Counted from the first letter of the stretch, positions 36,345 through 48,999 are shown. The stretch: DNA of 64,000 nucleotides from Phoronis australis (GCA_002633005.1 NMRA01000408.1:1-64000), one strand, 5' to 3'. A program made the numbers and translations. Notes: generated by a model from the letters alone, not told the origin.

Positions 36345-36690
36345 AAATGCAACTGTAAACCGCTTTCCATCACAAAAACCTTCTTTTGATCTGGATCACC
36401 TTCCATTACGAAATTGGTCAATTATTCCTCAGTCAAAATAGATGTTAATTCTGGGCTCAGAAAGAACTGAGCTGGTTATTGCTTGGGACTATACTCAGCA
36501 CATTGACATGTTACAGCGCACAATTCGCTGAGCATGACCTCCCGCAATAATGAATTGTCAGTTTTTTGCAAGACCAAAAATCCCTTCTCTTCTCAGTAAG
36601 AAATAAGTCAAGACCATTTTTATAGCAGTACTGAACTGCTCTAAATCAAAACTTTGCTTCCTCGATAGAGCCCATAAGAGGTGCTGTCAA
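36345..36690. mobile_element. MITE-C copy 3
   Basis: The left end GTAAACCGCTTTCCATCACA, with CTTCTTTTGATCTGGATCACC, is the inverted partner of the right half (GAACTGCTCTAAATCAAAAC, TTTGCTTCCTCGATAGAGCC). The centre holds TTAATTCTGGGCTCAGAAAG, AACTGAGCTGGTTATTGCTT and AATTGTCAGTTTTTTGCAAG. Non-coding. Confidence 0.7.
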
Positions 36691-37368
36691 CTCAGGAGGG
36701 TATTTTATTGTCTCCACTTGACCACGGAATTAGTGATATTGCTCCTGTGGGTAAACCAAATAACTAACCATAGCCAGAGAGGTTGGACAATAGGTGGTAT
36801 TGGAATTGTCACAGATACCCATTTTCCTGATTGCCCAGGACACTGATATAGGTGCAGAATCCCTGGGAGTTAACACAACCCTAATGTTTGCAACCATTAT
36901 CACAAAAAATACAATGTGTGACCAAGAAAAACATGGGAGAGGAATTCCTGATTTTAGTTACAGTTTATCAGGCCAAAGAGTGACACTTGAGTTACCTGTC
37001 ACATTCTGTCCTCAGTGAAGGTGTGGGAGACTTAACCGACCAACTTGAGACCTGTCAATCACCAGTGGGTGTCAGGTCATATTGGCCCTTCAGACACAGT
37101 GGAAGAGTTGATATGAAGAGGAGGAAACACTATACCAAATGCACACAGTTATGTAACTTTATCAAATATTGCTGTCACCAGCTCAGGACTAACTGAACTA
37201 AAATAAACACAGCTAAGACTGAGTCAGTACTAATTGAAAACAATCGTCCAGAAAATTTGAAGGAAACCAAGTTCACTAAGGTCAACGCAAATCAAAGTGA
37301 TTGACAAGCTTACTGTGGGTTTATATTGTCAGCATGGAATTAATTTTCTTCAGTTCTAACACTATTGA
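36691..37368. other. Nothing recognised
   Basis: Frames at 36794-37018 and 36987-37196 have no domain. No repeat match. Confidence 0.4.
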
Positions 37369-38960
37369 TAGAGTTACTACCTCTGCTGATATATTAACTA
37401 GCTCTATCATAAATTGATTGACTCTATCAATAGAGATATGGTAACTCTTTCGACAGATATAGTAACTCAATCGACAGAGGTTGTAACTCTATTGATAGAT
37501 TTAGTAACTATATTATTAGAGGTATTAACTCTATCAATATAGATACTATATATTAACTCTATCAATATCGATGCTATATATTAACTTTATCAATATCGAT
37601 GCTGTATATTAACTCTATCAATATCGATGCTGTATATTAACTCTATCAATATCGATGCTGTATATTAACTCTATCAATATCGATGCTGTATATTAACTCT
37701 ATCAATATCGATGCTGTATATTAACTCTATCAATATCGATGCTATATATTAACTCTATCAATATCGATGCTGTATATTAACTCTATCAATATCGATGCTA
37801 TATATTAACTCTATCAATATCGATGCTGTATATTAACTCTATCAATATCGATGCTGTATATTAACTCTATCAATATCGATGCTGTATATTAACTCTATCA
37901 ATATCGATGCTGTATATTAACTCTATCAATATCGATGCTGTATATTAACTCTATCAATATCGATGCTATATATTAACTCTATCAATATCGATGCTGTATA
38001 TTAACTCTATCAATATCGATGCTGTATATTAACTCTATCAATATCGATGCTGTATATTAACTCTATCAATATCGATGCTGTATATTAACTCTATCAATAT
38101 CGATGCTATATATTAACTCTATCAATATCGATGCTGTATATTAACTCTATCAATATCGATGCTGTATATTAACTCTATCAATATCGATGCTGTATATTAA
38201 CTCTATCAATATCGATGCTGTATATTAACTCTATCAATATCGATGCTGTATATTAACTCTATCAATATCGATGCTATATATTAACTCTATCAATATCGAT
38301 GCTGTATATTAACTCTATCAATATCGATGCTGTATATTAACTCTATCAATATCGATGCTGTATATTAACTCTATCAATATCGATGCTGTATATTAACTCT
38401 ATCAATATCGATGCTGTATATTAACTCTATCAATATCGATGCTATATATTAACTCTATCAATATCGATACTGTATATTAACTCTATCAATATCGATGCTG
38501 TATATTAACTCTATCAATATCGATGCTGTATATTAACTCTATCAATATCGATGCTGTATATTAACTCTATCAATATCGATGCTATATATTAACTCTATCA
38601 ATATCGATACTAATTAACTCTATCAATATCGATGCTGTATATTAACTCTATCAATATCGATACTAATTAACTCTATCAATATCGATGCTGTATATTAACT
38701 CTATCAATATCGATACTAATTAACTCTATCAATATCGATGCTGTATATTAACTGTATCAATATCGATGCTATCTATCAATACACCAATTGATAAAGATAG
38801 TAAGTCTATCAATAGAGTTACTTACTCTATTAATTGGATCATTATCTCTCCTGAAAGTGTTCTTTAATACGATGGAGATAGTTAATTCATCGACAAAGAT
38901 TTTAAGTATATCAAAAGCGATAATAATGCTATCAGATAGCATTAAGGAGTGGAGAAAAAA
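37369..38960 (+). repeat. 28-bp satellite array with 21-bp flanking units
   Basis: From 37525 to about 38776 there are 45 units that open TTAACTCTATCAATATCGAT and close GCTGTATA (most) or GCTATATA (about one in six). Three late units (38589, 38642, 38695) are 25 bp (…CGATACTAA). Immediately upstream, 37420-37524 is a run of 21-bp units (starts at 37420, 37441, 37462, 37483, 37504) with the same GTAACTCTATC..GATA skeleton. Degenerate relatives continue to about 37369 on the left and 38960 on the right. Homogeneous core with degenerate edges is typical of unequal exchange. Not coding: 28 is not a multiple of three. Confidence 0.95.
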
Positions 38961-39419
38961 TACTATGAACACTTTCATATCCACCCGCATTTTAAATGCT
39001 TCATCCGATGACTGCAGATGTTTGTGTCAACACTGTACGGTAATTCCAAGTACAAAAATAATTTCCAAAATTGCCGTTTTCCATTTTTCAAAGGGTTATT
39101 ACTTTACTGCAAATAATAGAAAAGTTGCAAAAAGTTGTTTTGTGACACCTTCCCAGAACAAAGCATGCTAGTAATAGGAAAAGCTTGACAAAATATAATT
39201 ACACTTCTCCGCCATCTTGTATTCTAAATAACTGAATTACCGCTGTAAAATCACAAGCAAGTGTAGTACTCTAGTGTGTCACTATGAATGTGTTCTTATG
39301 GTATTTAAGGTAGGTTTTACCTTACGGGATGTACTAAAATCTTCGACTAGAGAACAAGCCAACAAGGAAAGTTTCTTCATATTGTTACTTTGTGAATGCA
39401 GACCCAATCTTGGCCGATA
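38961..39419. other. Nothing recognised
   Basis: Right flank of the satellite. One open frame runs out of the degenerate units to 39171 but has no domain. Confidence 0.4.
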
Positions 39420-39815
39420 AGCTAAAACGGACTATAAACCAGCACTCTGTCACAAAAAAGTAACACAATTTAGGCCACTTATTATCAGAAAATTGGTCTG
39501 AAATCATCCCTTAATCAATTTAGAGGTGATTTCTGAGCTTGGGAAGAACTGACCATTGGTCATTGCTTGAGACCAGGCTTGTCACGGTGTGGTGCAGAGC
39601 ATGGTCTCGAGCAATAGTAAACAGTCACGGTGTGGTGCAGAGCATGGTCTCGAGCAATAGTGAACAGTCACCGTGTAGTGCAGAGCATGGTCTCAAGCAA
39701 TAGTGAACAGTCGGGTTTCTATTCAAGCTCAGAAACCAATTCTAATTTGAGTCAGTGGTAAGTGGTTGAAATCAAAAGTTAAGTTTCTTTCACGGCATGC
39801 GAGTTTATAGTACCC
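39420..39815. mobile_element. MITE-C copy 4 with 3 x 43-bp internal tandem
   Basis: The left end ACTATAAACCAGCACTCTGT pairs with the right end GCATGCGAGTTTATAGT. Inner arms AAAATTGGTCTGAAATCATC and ATTCAAGCTCAGAAACCAAT are also inverted partners. The centre contains three 43-bp units starting at 39581, 39624 and 39667 (GTCACGGTGTGGTGCAGAGC, then ATGGTCTCGAGCAATAGT). The tandem explains its greater length. Confidence 0.8.
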
Positions 39816-40469
39816 TTAAACTTGGAAAATTTTCCAACTGTAAGCCAAAGCCAATATAAGGGTTTTCAAAGATTTGCGTGGTTTGTTACGCATTATCCAA
39901 GCCTTCGTTTCAGGGGAATTGTTCATGTCCAGGAAATTGTGATTCAATATGATCTATTCGATCATTCGGATTAAGTACTGTGGCAAAATGGAAATGCTCT
40001 CAATTCAAGAAGGGCCAGTCTTGCAAAGAGAATTGTCAAGAAAACCTTTCGGGCAACACATCTCACTTGCACCACCTCACAAATCTCCCTGATGCTATTG
40101 CAGCAATGTTTCTGATACTCCAGCATTCAACTACCTGTGTACACCACTTCATTCAGTAAGTACTTAGACTGCATGAACTATCCCCTAATTAGAAAGGTTG
40201 TGGTCTGCAGTAACATAATTTCGATCATAACAAGTTGCAGCTGGTTTTTTGTAAGGTTCAACCTCAACTGTGTTATCTGTGAAATGCAGTGCTATGAGCA
40301 GCAGCTAATTGGATAAATGTGAATGAACTTGTGTAGAACTCAGTGGCCAATCAGAAGGTTTCTCAAACCAAAAATAATCTCCAGTCTCAACAAGGGCTCA
40401 CCAAGTCATCAAGTTCATTTTTCAACAACATTAATTTTCTCACCTTGTTGTGTAAGTTGACGCCTTTTC
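39816..40469. other. Nothing recognised
   Basis: Mixed AT-rich sequence, short frames only. Confidence 0.4.
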
Positions 40470-40800
40470 CTTAAAGATGTATTTGCATGCTCCTAACCAT
40501 GCTACTGTATAGCAGGAAATAAACGGCAATGCTATTTTAACATAATCTACGCAAAACAAAGTGCAGTTGTATTCATTGTCAACTTGTAAATGTGAAAACA
40601 AAAAATTCTGCAAATAGGTGACCTTTGCACTAATAACGTACCTCACGGGTTCACATAGCCCACATCATGCAGTGTTATTCCCCAGCACCACGTTACGATA
40701 CTTACTGCAAACGGTTCAGTGATTTGTGGCGGATCATTTTCGCCACAAAACTCGTTCTCAGAAAACGGGGAATTTTCAACCTACTTCACATTCACATCAC
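40470..40800 (-). repeat. Dispersed repeat R1, copy 3 (inverted, diverged)
   Basis: The reverse complement matches R1: GGTGCTGGGGAATAACACTG, AAGTCACCTATTTGCAGAA-like, CAATGAATACAACTGCACTT, TGTTAAAATAGCATTG. It also matches the upstream part of copy 2 (GAAGTAGGTTGAAAATT, CACTGAA). More diverged than copies 1 and 2. Confidence 0.75.
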
Positions 40801-42232
40801 TGCAATATATATATACAAAAATACCTTAAGTTTTGATTTGCCATAGAAACCAAACTGAGATAATAATTCCCAACAGCATTTTTGAGGTAACTGGTGAAGT
40901 TTTCATTTAAAAAAGGTTTTATTAAAATTGACTGTGAATGCTGTGTACGTATCTTTCTTAAAAATGAAATTTTGACTAAAAAAGATATCAATGTAATTAC
41001 AATAATGGCACAACAATATAAAACATATCTTTTTTCCCTGATCTTTTTTCTTTCAGAAAATACATACTTTTACTAGTTGACAAAGTCTGGTTTTTTGATA
41101 TACGAGTTAGAATGGAGGGCACCAAATAAGGTTTCAAAAAACTTTAAAGCAACTGTTAACATAGGCACATTAGTATGGCTTGGACAGACTTGGTCGGACA
41201 TTCTACCAGGAAAACCTGCGACTACAGAAATTAGGGATTTTTGAACTAACTTAAGCTTTTCACTAGTCTCATGATGATTACAGAAAGTAAGGAATAAATG
41301 ATACTCCATGCATATATCCCCTGCCTTGTCGATTTCTTCTCTCTGGCCATAATTTTCGAAGTTGTAAACATTCTTTTCTCATTGATCTCTCCATACAAGG
41401 CCATTTTTGTTTTCACCTTAGTTGTCCTCACTTACGGAGAACTGTGACTTGAACTCTTTCATATCACAGTCAGCTGTTCTGAAGTCTATATTTCAGTTAA
41501 CTCATGGGGTGCATTGCTTGAAAATTTGATGTCGGGTAGCAAAATATGATTCCGATTACCCGAATAGTTGACCCTAGGTGTATGAACAATTTTCCCTCAG
41601 ACACGTAATACGCAAACTAATTGAGAGAAACGCCGTATTTCAAGTCAGGTGTACGGCTACTGAGTAACTTGTTGTGACTATCCAGAAGAGCAAAGTTACA
41701 AGCGCTTTGTTAAAAACACACCTACTGTATAGACTCAGTAAATAGGACTTTGTTAGATTATCTGTGTCCATGCCTGTTTGTTGCTCCTTTGACTAGACAT
41801 TTTCATAGCTTATATATCCCAACTGTAAGTGAGGGCACGTTTATGTGTTTATTACAAACTATGTTTTTGGTGTAAAAACAACCCAGGTATATTTGCTCAT
41901 TTAAAAGCAGTCATTGCTAGGTTCCTAATCCTTTGTTTGGATTAAAGGTGGTTTCTTGATAAATCGCTTGCAATACCCCTGCTGGCTATACTGGTGATTG
42001 CGAGAACACTAAATCACCATGACAAGTAACTTAATGGGTCTGGAGCAATGTATCAATGTGTCAGTCCTTCTCAAGCCTGGAAATCACTTCTAACCGCAGC
42101 AAGGAACAACATGTGACCAGCAGTTTGTGGACTAAAGTCGCTTTTTGCAGGGTTGTAATGACCAATGAGAAAAAAGAGGTGACTTATCATTCTACAAATA
42201 GACTTGCGGGACAGAAATATGATTGTGTTGTA
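40801..42232. other. No recognisable gene
   Basis: Minus-strand frames at 41431-41246 and 41309-41073 read smoothly for 60-78 codons, but I recognise no family. Nothing else found. Confidence 0.4.
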
Positions 42233-42404
42233 CATTTTAACAGTGCTGTAGTGGTAAAATTAGAGGTAAGTAGGCGCCCAAAGCCCACCGGATCACCTTG
42301 AGCACTGAACGTAACTTACGGTGCGTAGGCGCTACATTCAAATGCCAAAAGGTGGTTGGCAGCGCCTACGTGTGCCTACGCCCCACTACAGCACTGCACT
42401 TTAA
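42233..42404 (+). mobile_element. hAT-type MITE with 8-bp target duplication
   Basis: The element is 42241-42396 (156 bp). The ends CAGTGCTGTAGTGG and CCACTACAGCACTG are perfect 14-bp inverted repeats. Sub-terminal GTAGGCGC words are also inverted. The flanks CATTTTAA (42233-42240) and CACTTTAA (42397-42404) are an 8-bp duplication with one change. CAGTG-type termini with 8-bp duplications are the hallmark of hAT transposons. It is non-coding, so it was moved by an element elsewhere. Confidence 0.85.
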
Positions 42405-42562
42405 TGGCAAAATGTTTTTTTGCATAAAGAAAGTCAAAGTAATGAAAAAGAGAAGAAAAAAGGGACCATTAAATCAAATAAGAGAAAGTCGAAAACAAAA
42501 AAGACGAAATAAATCTTCTTAAGAGGAAAATTATGTACCCTGGTTTGACTGAGGGCATCTTA

Positions 42563-42791
42563 CATTAAAAATTATTCAGTTTGGGTCACAATGTGAAATT
42601 TCGTTTAGTCAAATTTCTCACATAAACAAAAATAACTTATCTGGAAAACATACTTAGCTTTTAGCATGGTGTGTATGGCGTAACTATTAACAGACAACAT
42701 TCGGTAAAATTTTGAACATTCACAACAATGAAGCACACCACAGCAATTTTAGCAATTGTTTTTGTCCCAAATTGAAGAATTTTTACAGTAG
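42563..42791. mobile_element. MITE-B copy 2
   Basis: The left end TTAAAAATTATTCAGTTTGG and right end GTCCCAAATTGAAGAATTTT...AC are inverted partners and match the other MITE-B ends. The interior is diverged and shorter. Confidence 0.6.
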
Positions 42792-43943
42792 GTACGTTAA
42801 CTTGGCCCGGAAAGAAAAAGGACAACAAAACTGATTTTTATAACACATACTGTAGAAAAAAAGAAATGCGCATTTGTTACGACAAATGGTGGATGACGAT
42901 AATGGTAATTAATCATGAATTTGTACTTTCTATCCACGATTCTTAAAGTTAGCTTTTGTCCTCTAATGTCGGTCTCTTTTGGCAGCTGATCAAAGGCTGA
43001 TGCCAGTAAAATGAATTACGTGTACAGTGGCCCCAACAACTGTATGAAAACATCAAAACACGCTTTATTTGTATCAAGAGCTGTCTGAAAATGTGCAAGG
43101 CCCAGAAAATTGCTTGGAAGGTGATCAATGAATTAAAAATTAATGAATAGCTTTTGGTGACCAAAGATCCATCGTGTTTCCAAATGTTGACATGGTCCCT
43201 AATTTCTCAGAAAATAATTAAATTCAAAATTACTCTATGGCCATTGATTGAAAGTCTAGTGGGTGTTCTTGTTGTATGACGTAGGAAACCCCATGACCGG
43301 TGTTTGTTCTTAATCTCTGGTTCCGGCGTAGTGGTTTTTGTGAGTTTTCTTAACAGCGGTAGCCTTGTTTTTTCACACATGAACACAAGATCTAATTTCC
43401 TGGCACTAGCCATATGCTCGTACAGAGATGCAGCAAATTGACTACGCTAATGTGTTTCATATATATTTTCCGAGGCCGTTACCCCTTGGGGACCGGCACA
43501 AAAAACATGATTATTTCATGCTGATCTAATCACGTTTTCAAAGTCTATATTTTCGAACACTAGGAACTCATTTTGGCAAGAATTTGGCATTACTTTCTAA
43601 ACATTTTGAAACAAACGCGAACATGAAATTATGAAACCCGTGGCGTCCAAAGTTACAGAAATGGTTTCGGATTCATTACGAAAAGTCCCCATGTTGATCA
43701 TTTATTTCATTCAAGCGATATATTCCTCATTTTTGTGGGAAAAGAAACGCTCTCAACAGGCTTTAAGCATAGCACATAAACCACAAGGTCCTCTGGAAAG
43801 AAGTTAAACATGCTTTTAAAACTCTTTTAAGTCATCATACTACAATCTCTTTATCAAACTTCAGACATGTATATATCGTATTTTTGCGAAAATGTGACCG
43901 AGCATGCTATAATATTAGGTCACCATGTGGGCTCAGTTTTGAT
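42792..43943. other. No recognisable gene
   Basis: A minus-strand frame at 43413-43207 has basic residues but no known domain. No repeat match in the window. Confidence 0.4.
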
Positions 43944-44003
43944 GAGCAATGACCACCCCAACTCACAGGTGAGCAATGAGCACGCCAACTCGCAGGTGAG
44001 CAT
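43944..44003 (+). repeat. 27-bp tandem repeat, two copies
   Basis: Units at 43944 and 43971 open GAGCAATGA(C/G)CAC(C/G)CC and close AACTC(A/G)CAGGT, followed by a third partial start (GAGCAT). Confidence 0.85.
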
Positions 44004-45106
44004 TTAAATCGTGGATTTCAAGAAGTTGGTGTGAGCGCTTACCTGAATATGGGGATTTAACTTGAACCAGACAGTCGCGCTGGCCACCTGTGACCTTTGA
44101 ATTGAAGTCCACAGACCTGAAATTCAAAGAATTTGCTGCAAGGCTAGTTGGCCAGGCTGGCTGAATTAGCTCTCTCTCTAACCGACACATGTATTCAAGT
44201 TGGTAAATATCCAACAACTAAGAATACAGAAAATATACATTGAAAACTGCCTGCCAAAATTCTAGAACTAACCTGCCATGTGAATGTCATCAAAGCATTG
44301 GTGCACAGGAACGGTGTAAGTAGTGCAGGTTACCTATTCAGTGATAGGTTTACAAGAAATCAAAAGCCTTGAAAAACTCTGATTTTGTGAGGAATTTCCA
44401 TTATCTGGTGATTGGAGTTTGCACCCTGACTTGGAGAGGGCACTGGATTCATGACATGAACGGAAAATTCAGTAAGCTACAAAACATCACGTCACCAAGA
44501 CATGCCTGTCATATTGGGTAAGAGGAAAACAAGGCCAGGATTTAGCTCTAAAAACTGTGAGAAAATAGATCTTTAACAAATTAAATTTGGTGTAGCATAG
44601 AATAAGAGGCCCTTACGTGAGCGGGGCATTAATACGGTATTTCAAGTGGTTTAAAGCAATAGCTCAGCATAGCAAGGATTTCCTCAAAGTATCCTCAGAC
44701 TTCCGACTCCAAGGAAAGATTAATCCACCCATGCCAGAAGTTTTTTAAAATTGACCCGGCATCCTATTTTGCATAATGACGCAGAAACTCGAGTAAAAAC
44801 ATCGCACTAGCTCAAGCCTATTGTTTTCCTTTTTAAACTCAATCACAATTTTCCAAGTTTGGAAAAATCAATCCCGCAAATTAAGGAGACAGGGAAAAGT
44901 GCACATACCTGGAGCAAGAGCAGTGTTAAAAGCAAATACTGCAAAATTTTAGCCATTTCATTCCAGCCTTCTCCAGCACGGCGAGTCCTACAGTGATTTT
45001 ACCAAAAAACTTAGAACAAACAAAAATGGAAGTGTAGTACAAATCCTTTAGTACGCAATATGGTTGACAAGTAGAATTTTAGTACGCCAAATTTCTCAAA
45101 AATGAT
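44004..45106. other. Nothing recognised
   Basis: Short frames, AT-rich. No MITE ends noticed before 45107. Confidence 0.4.
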
Positions 45107-45467
45107 TAGTAAACATTCTCCACTTTAGGCAGTGAAAGATAAACTATTTTGCTCAAGGTTGGAGCTTGTACCAAATTTTAGAAACGGGGAATATTGGCCG
45201 TCCCAAATTCGCGAATTACGATCAAGGACAAACTGTCACCATCATGTTACCCCCTATGGGGAAGTGGCTACACCATCATGCTACCCCCTATGGGGAAGTG
45301 GCTATTCTTGACAATTTTATGAACTGCCAAGTCTATTTTCGGATTATACAAAATGCATTTGAGAAATGTGATGAAGCCTAAAATTCAGAATTAAGCAAAT
45401 TCAATTTCTACTTGAATTTTGGTGTCCCCAATTTTCAAGAATGTACCAAGCTCGTGAATTTTCCCCA
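45107..45467 (+). mobile_element. MITE-B copy 3 with 2 x 34-bp internal tandem
   Basis: The left end TAGTAAACATTCTCCACTTT, with GGCAGTGAAAG, and the right end CTCGTGAATTTTCCCC are degraded inverted ends. Interior words TTTTGCTCAAGGTTGGAGC and CTTGAATTTTGGTGTCCC match copy 1. Bases 45237-45270 and 45271-45304 are a 34-bp direct repeat with one difference (TACCCCCTATGGGGAAGTGG). Confidence 0.75.
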
Positions 45468-47291
45468 TAGCAAATTTCGTCGTCGTTAGCATCCTTAAAA
45501 AATTCGTCTACCAACATTTGCGAAAAATATGAAAAACATAAAACTGTAATTTTAGCAGGAAGACAGAAAACTACTATTTCGAGTTTCTAATGAAAGGCTG
45601 GCCCTGAGTTGAGAAATCTCACATTTGTGGCTTATCAAGCTAACACCAGAGCTGGTCTGTCTACCAACTGGGGAAACATGTGTAACACTAAGTTTATGAA
45701 AATTTAACAAGGGTCAGTGAGTGAAAAGGTCTTGTGTGTGAATCTAATTAGTTGTATATTAAGTTCAGGCTGCAATACAAATTAGACTCAGGCCCTTCTG
45801 GTTTCCTTCAATACATGCTCACATGCTTTGGGCTCAGATAGATCTGAGGTTTGGGGGATGTTAGATTGATAACTATGAACCAAGACACTCCAGCGCAAAA
45901 TCAGTCAAGATTTCCTTGATCGTATTTTCATACTCTGTGCAAGTCAATGATTCATCCCAGATTTTGAGTAACTCAGATTTTAGCATTCTGGTTTCTATGT
46001 GTTATTTTGTTGCCCATCGTATTTTCTATGATTAGAAAAAAAATCAGGGGTCACTATGAGTTTGAGCTATTTTAGCTGAAAAAGCTATTTGACTTCCTAA
46101 AAGCATGCAAATTTAACATGACGATTACCGCGTTGCCTTTCATTACATAGCAATGGCGTTGTGCTATTGGGATTATGAAATAAGTTTTAGTAGATGTGAA
46201 AACTAAGACAAGAAGTTCTTTCTGAAATAAATTCCCAACTGAATTAAGTCGGACCTAATCTCTACACTTGGGTTTGCCAATTATTTAGTGTGACGACATA
46301 GTAAAATTTGATGTTGCACGCCATTATCAAACGCCACAAGAACAAGAACTATACACAAAATTAACAGTTTCAAAATCAAAAAGTCTTTTATTTGAAATAG
46401 AAAATCAGATTCAAATGTTTAGTGGGTTAGTCAAAGTCATAAAGCAGCGACTGTTTTACGGCTTTTTGGCAAACTGTGCCAAACTGTGCCTAACTCCATT
46501 CATAAACGAGAGGCTTATAGCAATATTAGTCCAACAACTTACTGAATACCGAAAAAATTGACCAATTTCTATTTCTGTTCAACAGTTTTATACATACAGG
46601 TATCTTTCTGAACAAGCTGTTACAGTTGTCCAGCACCAGCTTATCCTTGTAACATTTTGTATTTTTACACAATGACAAGTGCCCAGGACAACAATAAATC
46701 ATCTGTCAAAGTACACACAACCAGATTGGCATTTTTTGACCTTTTTCAGCCTGTTATAGTCATCATGTGGTCATTCCGACTGCACACCCAGAGGGGAGAA
46801 ATTAGCGATAAAAATCAGAACAAGCCTGTCAAAGCCCACGGTAGCAAGTGAGAAGAGCGAGTCCCTGATTCTCTCGCGGTGTGGTCTTTAATTAGGGGGA
46901 TACGCATTTCAAAATTTGATTGGCTGAAAATTTGTTAGGATCATTTTGCCGGTGAGAGTGACAACCTAGCGCATTTTAAACAAAACATTGTGATATTTAA
47001 GATGATATATGATAGAAATTATCAGTGGCACACAGACCATCTGCCAAACAAAAGAAGGTACGGGCATAATGGAAATTCAATTATCTAATTGAAATTAGAA
47101 TAGGTGGGATGCCTTGGCACAATTGTGCAGCAACATTTGAATGTGACACTAAAATTACACGTACATTGAACACACTGGCAGTAGCACACACACACACACA
47201 CACACCTGTGATAGGTCACTGTGTCATTTGCAACAGCGAATGCATAAAGAAAACTTTCAATAACCTGTAAAAAAATCATGAATATACATTT
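45468..47291. other. No gene; (CA)n microsatellite at 47184-47205
   Basis: Apart from the short CA run, I see no repeat family and only short frames (for example 46657-46851). Confidence 0.4.
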
Positions 47292-47555
47292 AGGGTAAAA
47301 ATTCTCCAATTTGAGGCAGTTTCTAGAATTTGGGACAGCAAAAATTGTGTTTTTCCATTATAGAATTTGGGACAAGGGCGATTCCAGCATTCATTGTATT
47401 TCTCAAATTTCGTACGCGGGTAATTTTGCCATCTTTCCCTTGATTCTTGAATTTGGAGTGGCCTATGCTGCCTATTTCAAGAATTTGGGACCAGCTCCAA
47501 CCTTGAGCAAAATAATAACTTTTCACTAGCCCAAACTGAAGAATTTTTATCGTAA
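47292..47555 (-). mobile_element. MITE-B copy 4, well-kept ends
   Basis: The left end GGTAAAAATTCTCCAATTTG and the right end CAAACTGAAGAATTTTTATC are inverted partners. In reverse complement it carries the TTTTGCTCAAGGTTGGAGC word close to its end, as in copies 1 and 3. GAATTTGGGACA words recur several times inside. The open frames on both strands here fall within the element and are not genes. Confidence 0.8.
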
Positions 47556-47599
47556 AATACAAACAATGAAGTTGTCACATTGGTATTTGGATGCTAATG

Positions 47600-47715
47600 A
47601 CTTAAACCTGAATTTCACCTTCTTCAGCAGGCTAAAAAAATCAAACTAGGACTTTTACTCTCATAAAATCGGTCTCGTAATATTCCTAACCATGACAGTA
47701 TTCTATTTCAACTAC
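47600..47715 (+). repeat. Dispersed family E, copy 2
   Basis: Same order of words as 22930-23065, with a slightly shorter A run. It lies about 45 bases after MITE-B copy 4. Confidence 0.6.
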
Positions 47716-48999
47716 AAACAAAAACATTGAAACCAACAGCCACTGTAGAAAATGTTTCAGAGTTTATTGATTTGGCCAAACTTAAAATTATGAATTTGAA
47801 AATGGCTCATCTATGCATTGTTCGTGACGAGTTGCTGGCTCATTCAGCTACAATGCAAGATAACACGAGTTTTGTTTTTAAACCTCAAAGCGCTTCAGTT
47901 ACGAATTCAGCAAAACAGAAGAAATAGAAGTTATCGCTAAAACATGAATGTTTTAACTACAAGTAGTGCCTAAGTTGTGTAGTGCTTTTAAGGACAAGCT
48001 TTGAGGTGAAAATCACCCCTTACAGATGACAGGCCCAATATAATTTCAAATTTAGGAGCCTGCAAATACCACTTTTATGCTTAAAATACATTTGAAAATG
48101 ACCAAAAACACTGAAATAACAATTAACGTGAATAAGAAATATCTTAATACAAATAGAGAAATTTTAGACTGCAATATGTATAAAACCCAATCAAATGCTT
48201 TACCAGTACATGATTAAACGTGTTTATACAAGTATTTTTGATAGTGATGTTCCACTATGCTCTAATTTGAGCCCGCACACTGAAGATTGACTACCACGCT
48301 CAACTTTTGGTCTCCCTGCTAAATTTTGACTGTATCAACTTCGAATGCTCCAGTCATTTTAGGTAGTCTTAATTTGTAAAGTGGTGAGCCACTACAGTCA
48401 AAACCTTAACATTCTTTTTTCGATGTTTTTACCTAACTGTGACCTAAGTATTGAACGTGATGGTCACTGACCCTTGCAATCTGGTGTTCCATCAACCCCT
48501 CCCCCCCCTTAATCCTGGTGAGAACACTGAACGCCATCTACTTTTTCAAAAAAATTAGTAATTACCTGAAAATCTTGAAACAATCAGTTCCCATCTTCTT
48601 CCCTCCACAGGTTGACCACCTTCTAATTCTTGAAGACTGCAATTCTTCCCAGAGTCGTCCAATCTGTGTCGACTAACTCCAAAATGCAGTTGTCCATATT
48701 GATGCCATGTCTGTCGCATTTCAGATATTATTTGTTTCTAACCACATTGTCCCATTTCGAGTTGCATCTAGACATAACTGTACTGAGTTCAGTGCATTAT
48801 CAACAAGCCAGCTGATAACTTTTTTATTTGGTTTGTTTTTTGTTTGGTTTGTTTACTATTTTTAAAGTTTCAGTCACTGTTTTGACACATTCTCATTTTC
48901 TCGTCATCCTTAAATTTTACTTGACAAAACCGCATAAAGCGCAATTGTGAATTTTAATTCTCAAAAACAAAAAAGCAGAAGTAGCTGTTTGCTAAAGCA
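47716..48999. other. Nothing recognised
   Basis: One 66-codon plus frame (47727-47927) shows no known domain. A C-run occurs near 48498-48508. Confidence 0.4.

Noticed and set aside
37525-38776. 28-bp direct repeats suggestive of a CRISPR array
   Set aside because: Units abut head to tail with no unique spacers and no cas genes, in eukaryote-like DNA. It is a satellite.
41073-41431. Two overlapping minus-strand frames as coding exons
   Set aside because: They read smoothly but match no family I know, have no splice context I can defend, and differ in frame.
47311-47562. Overlapping frames on both strands
   Set aside because: They lie inside MITE-B copy 4 and follow its repeated GAATTTGGGAC words.
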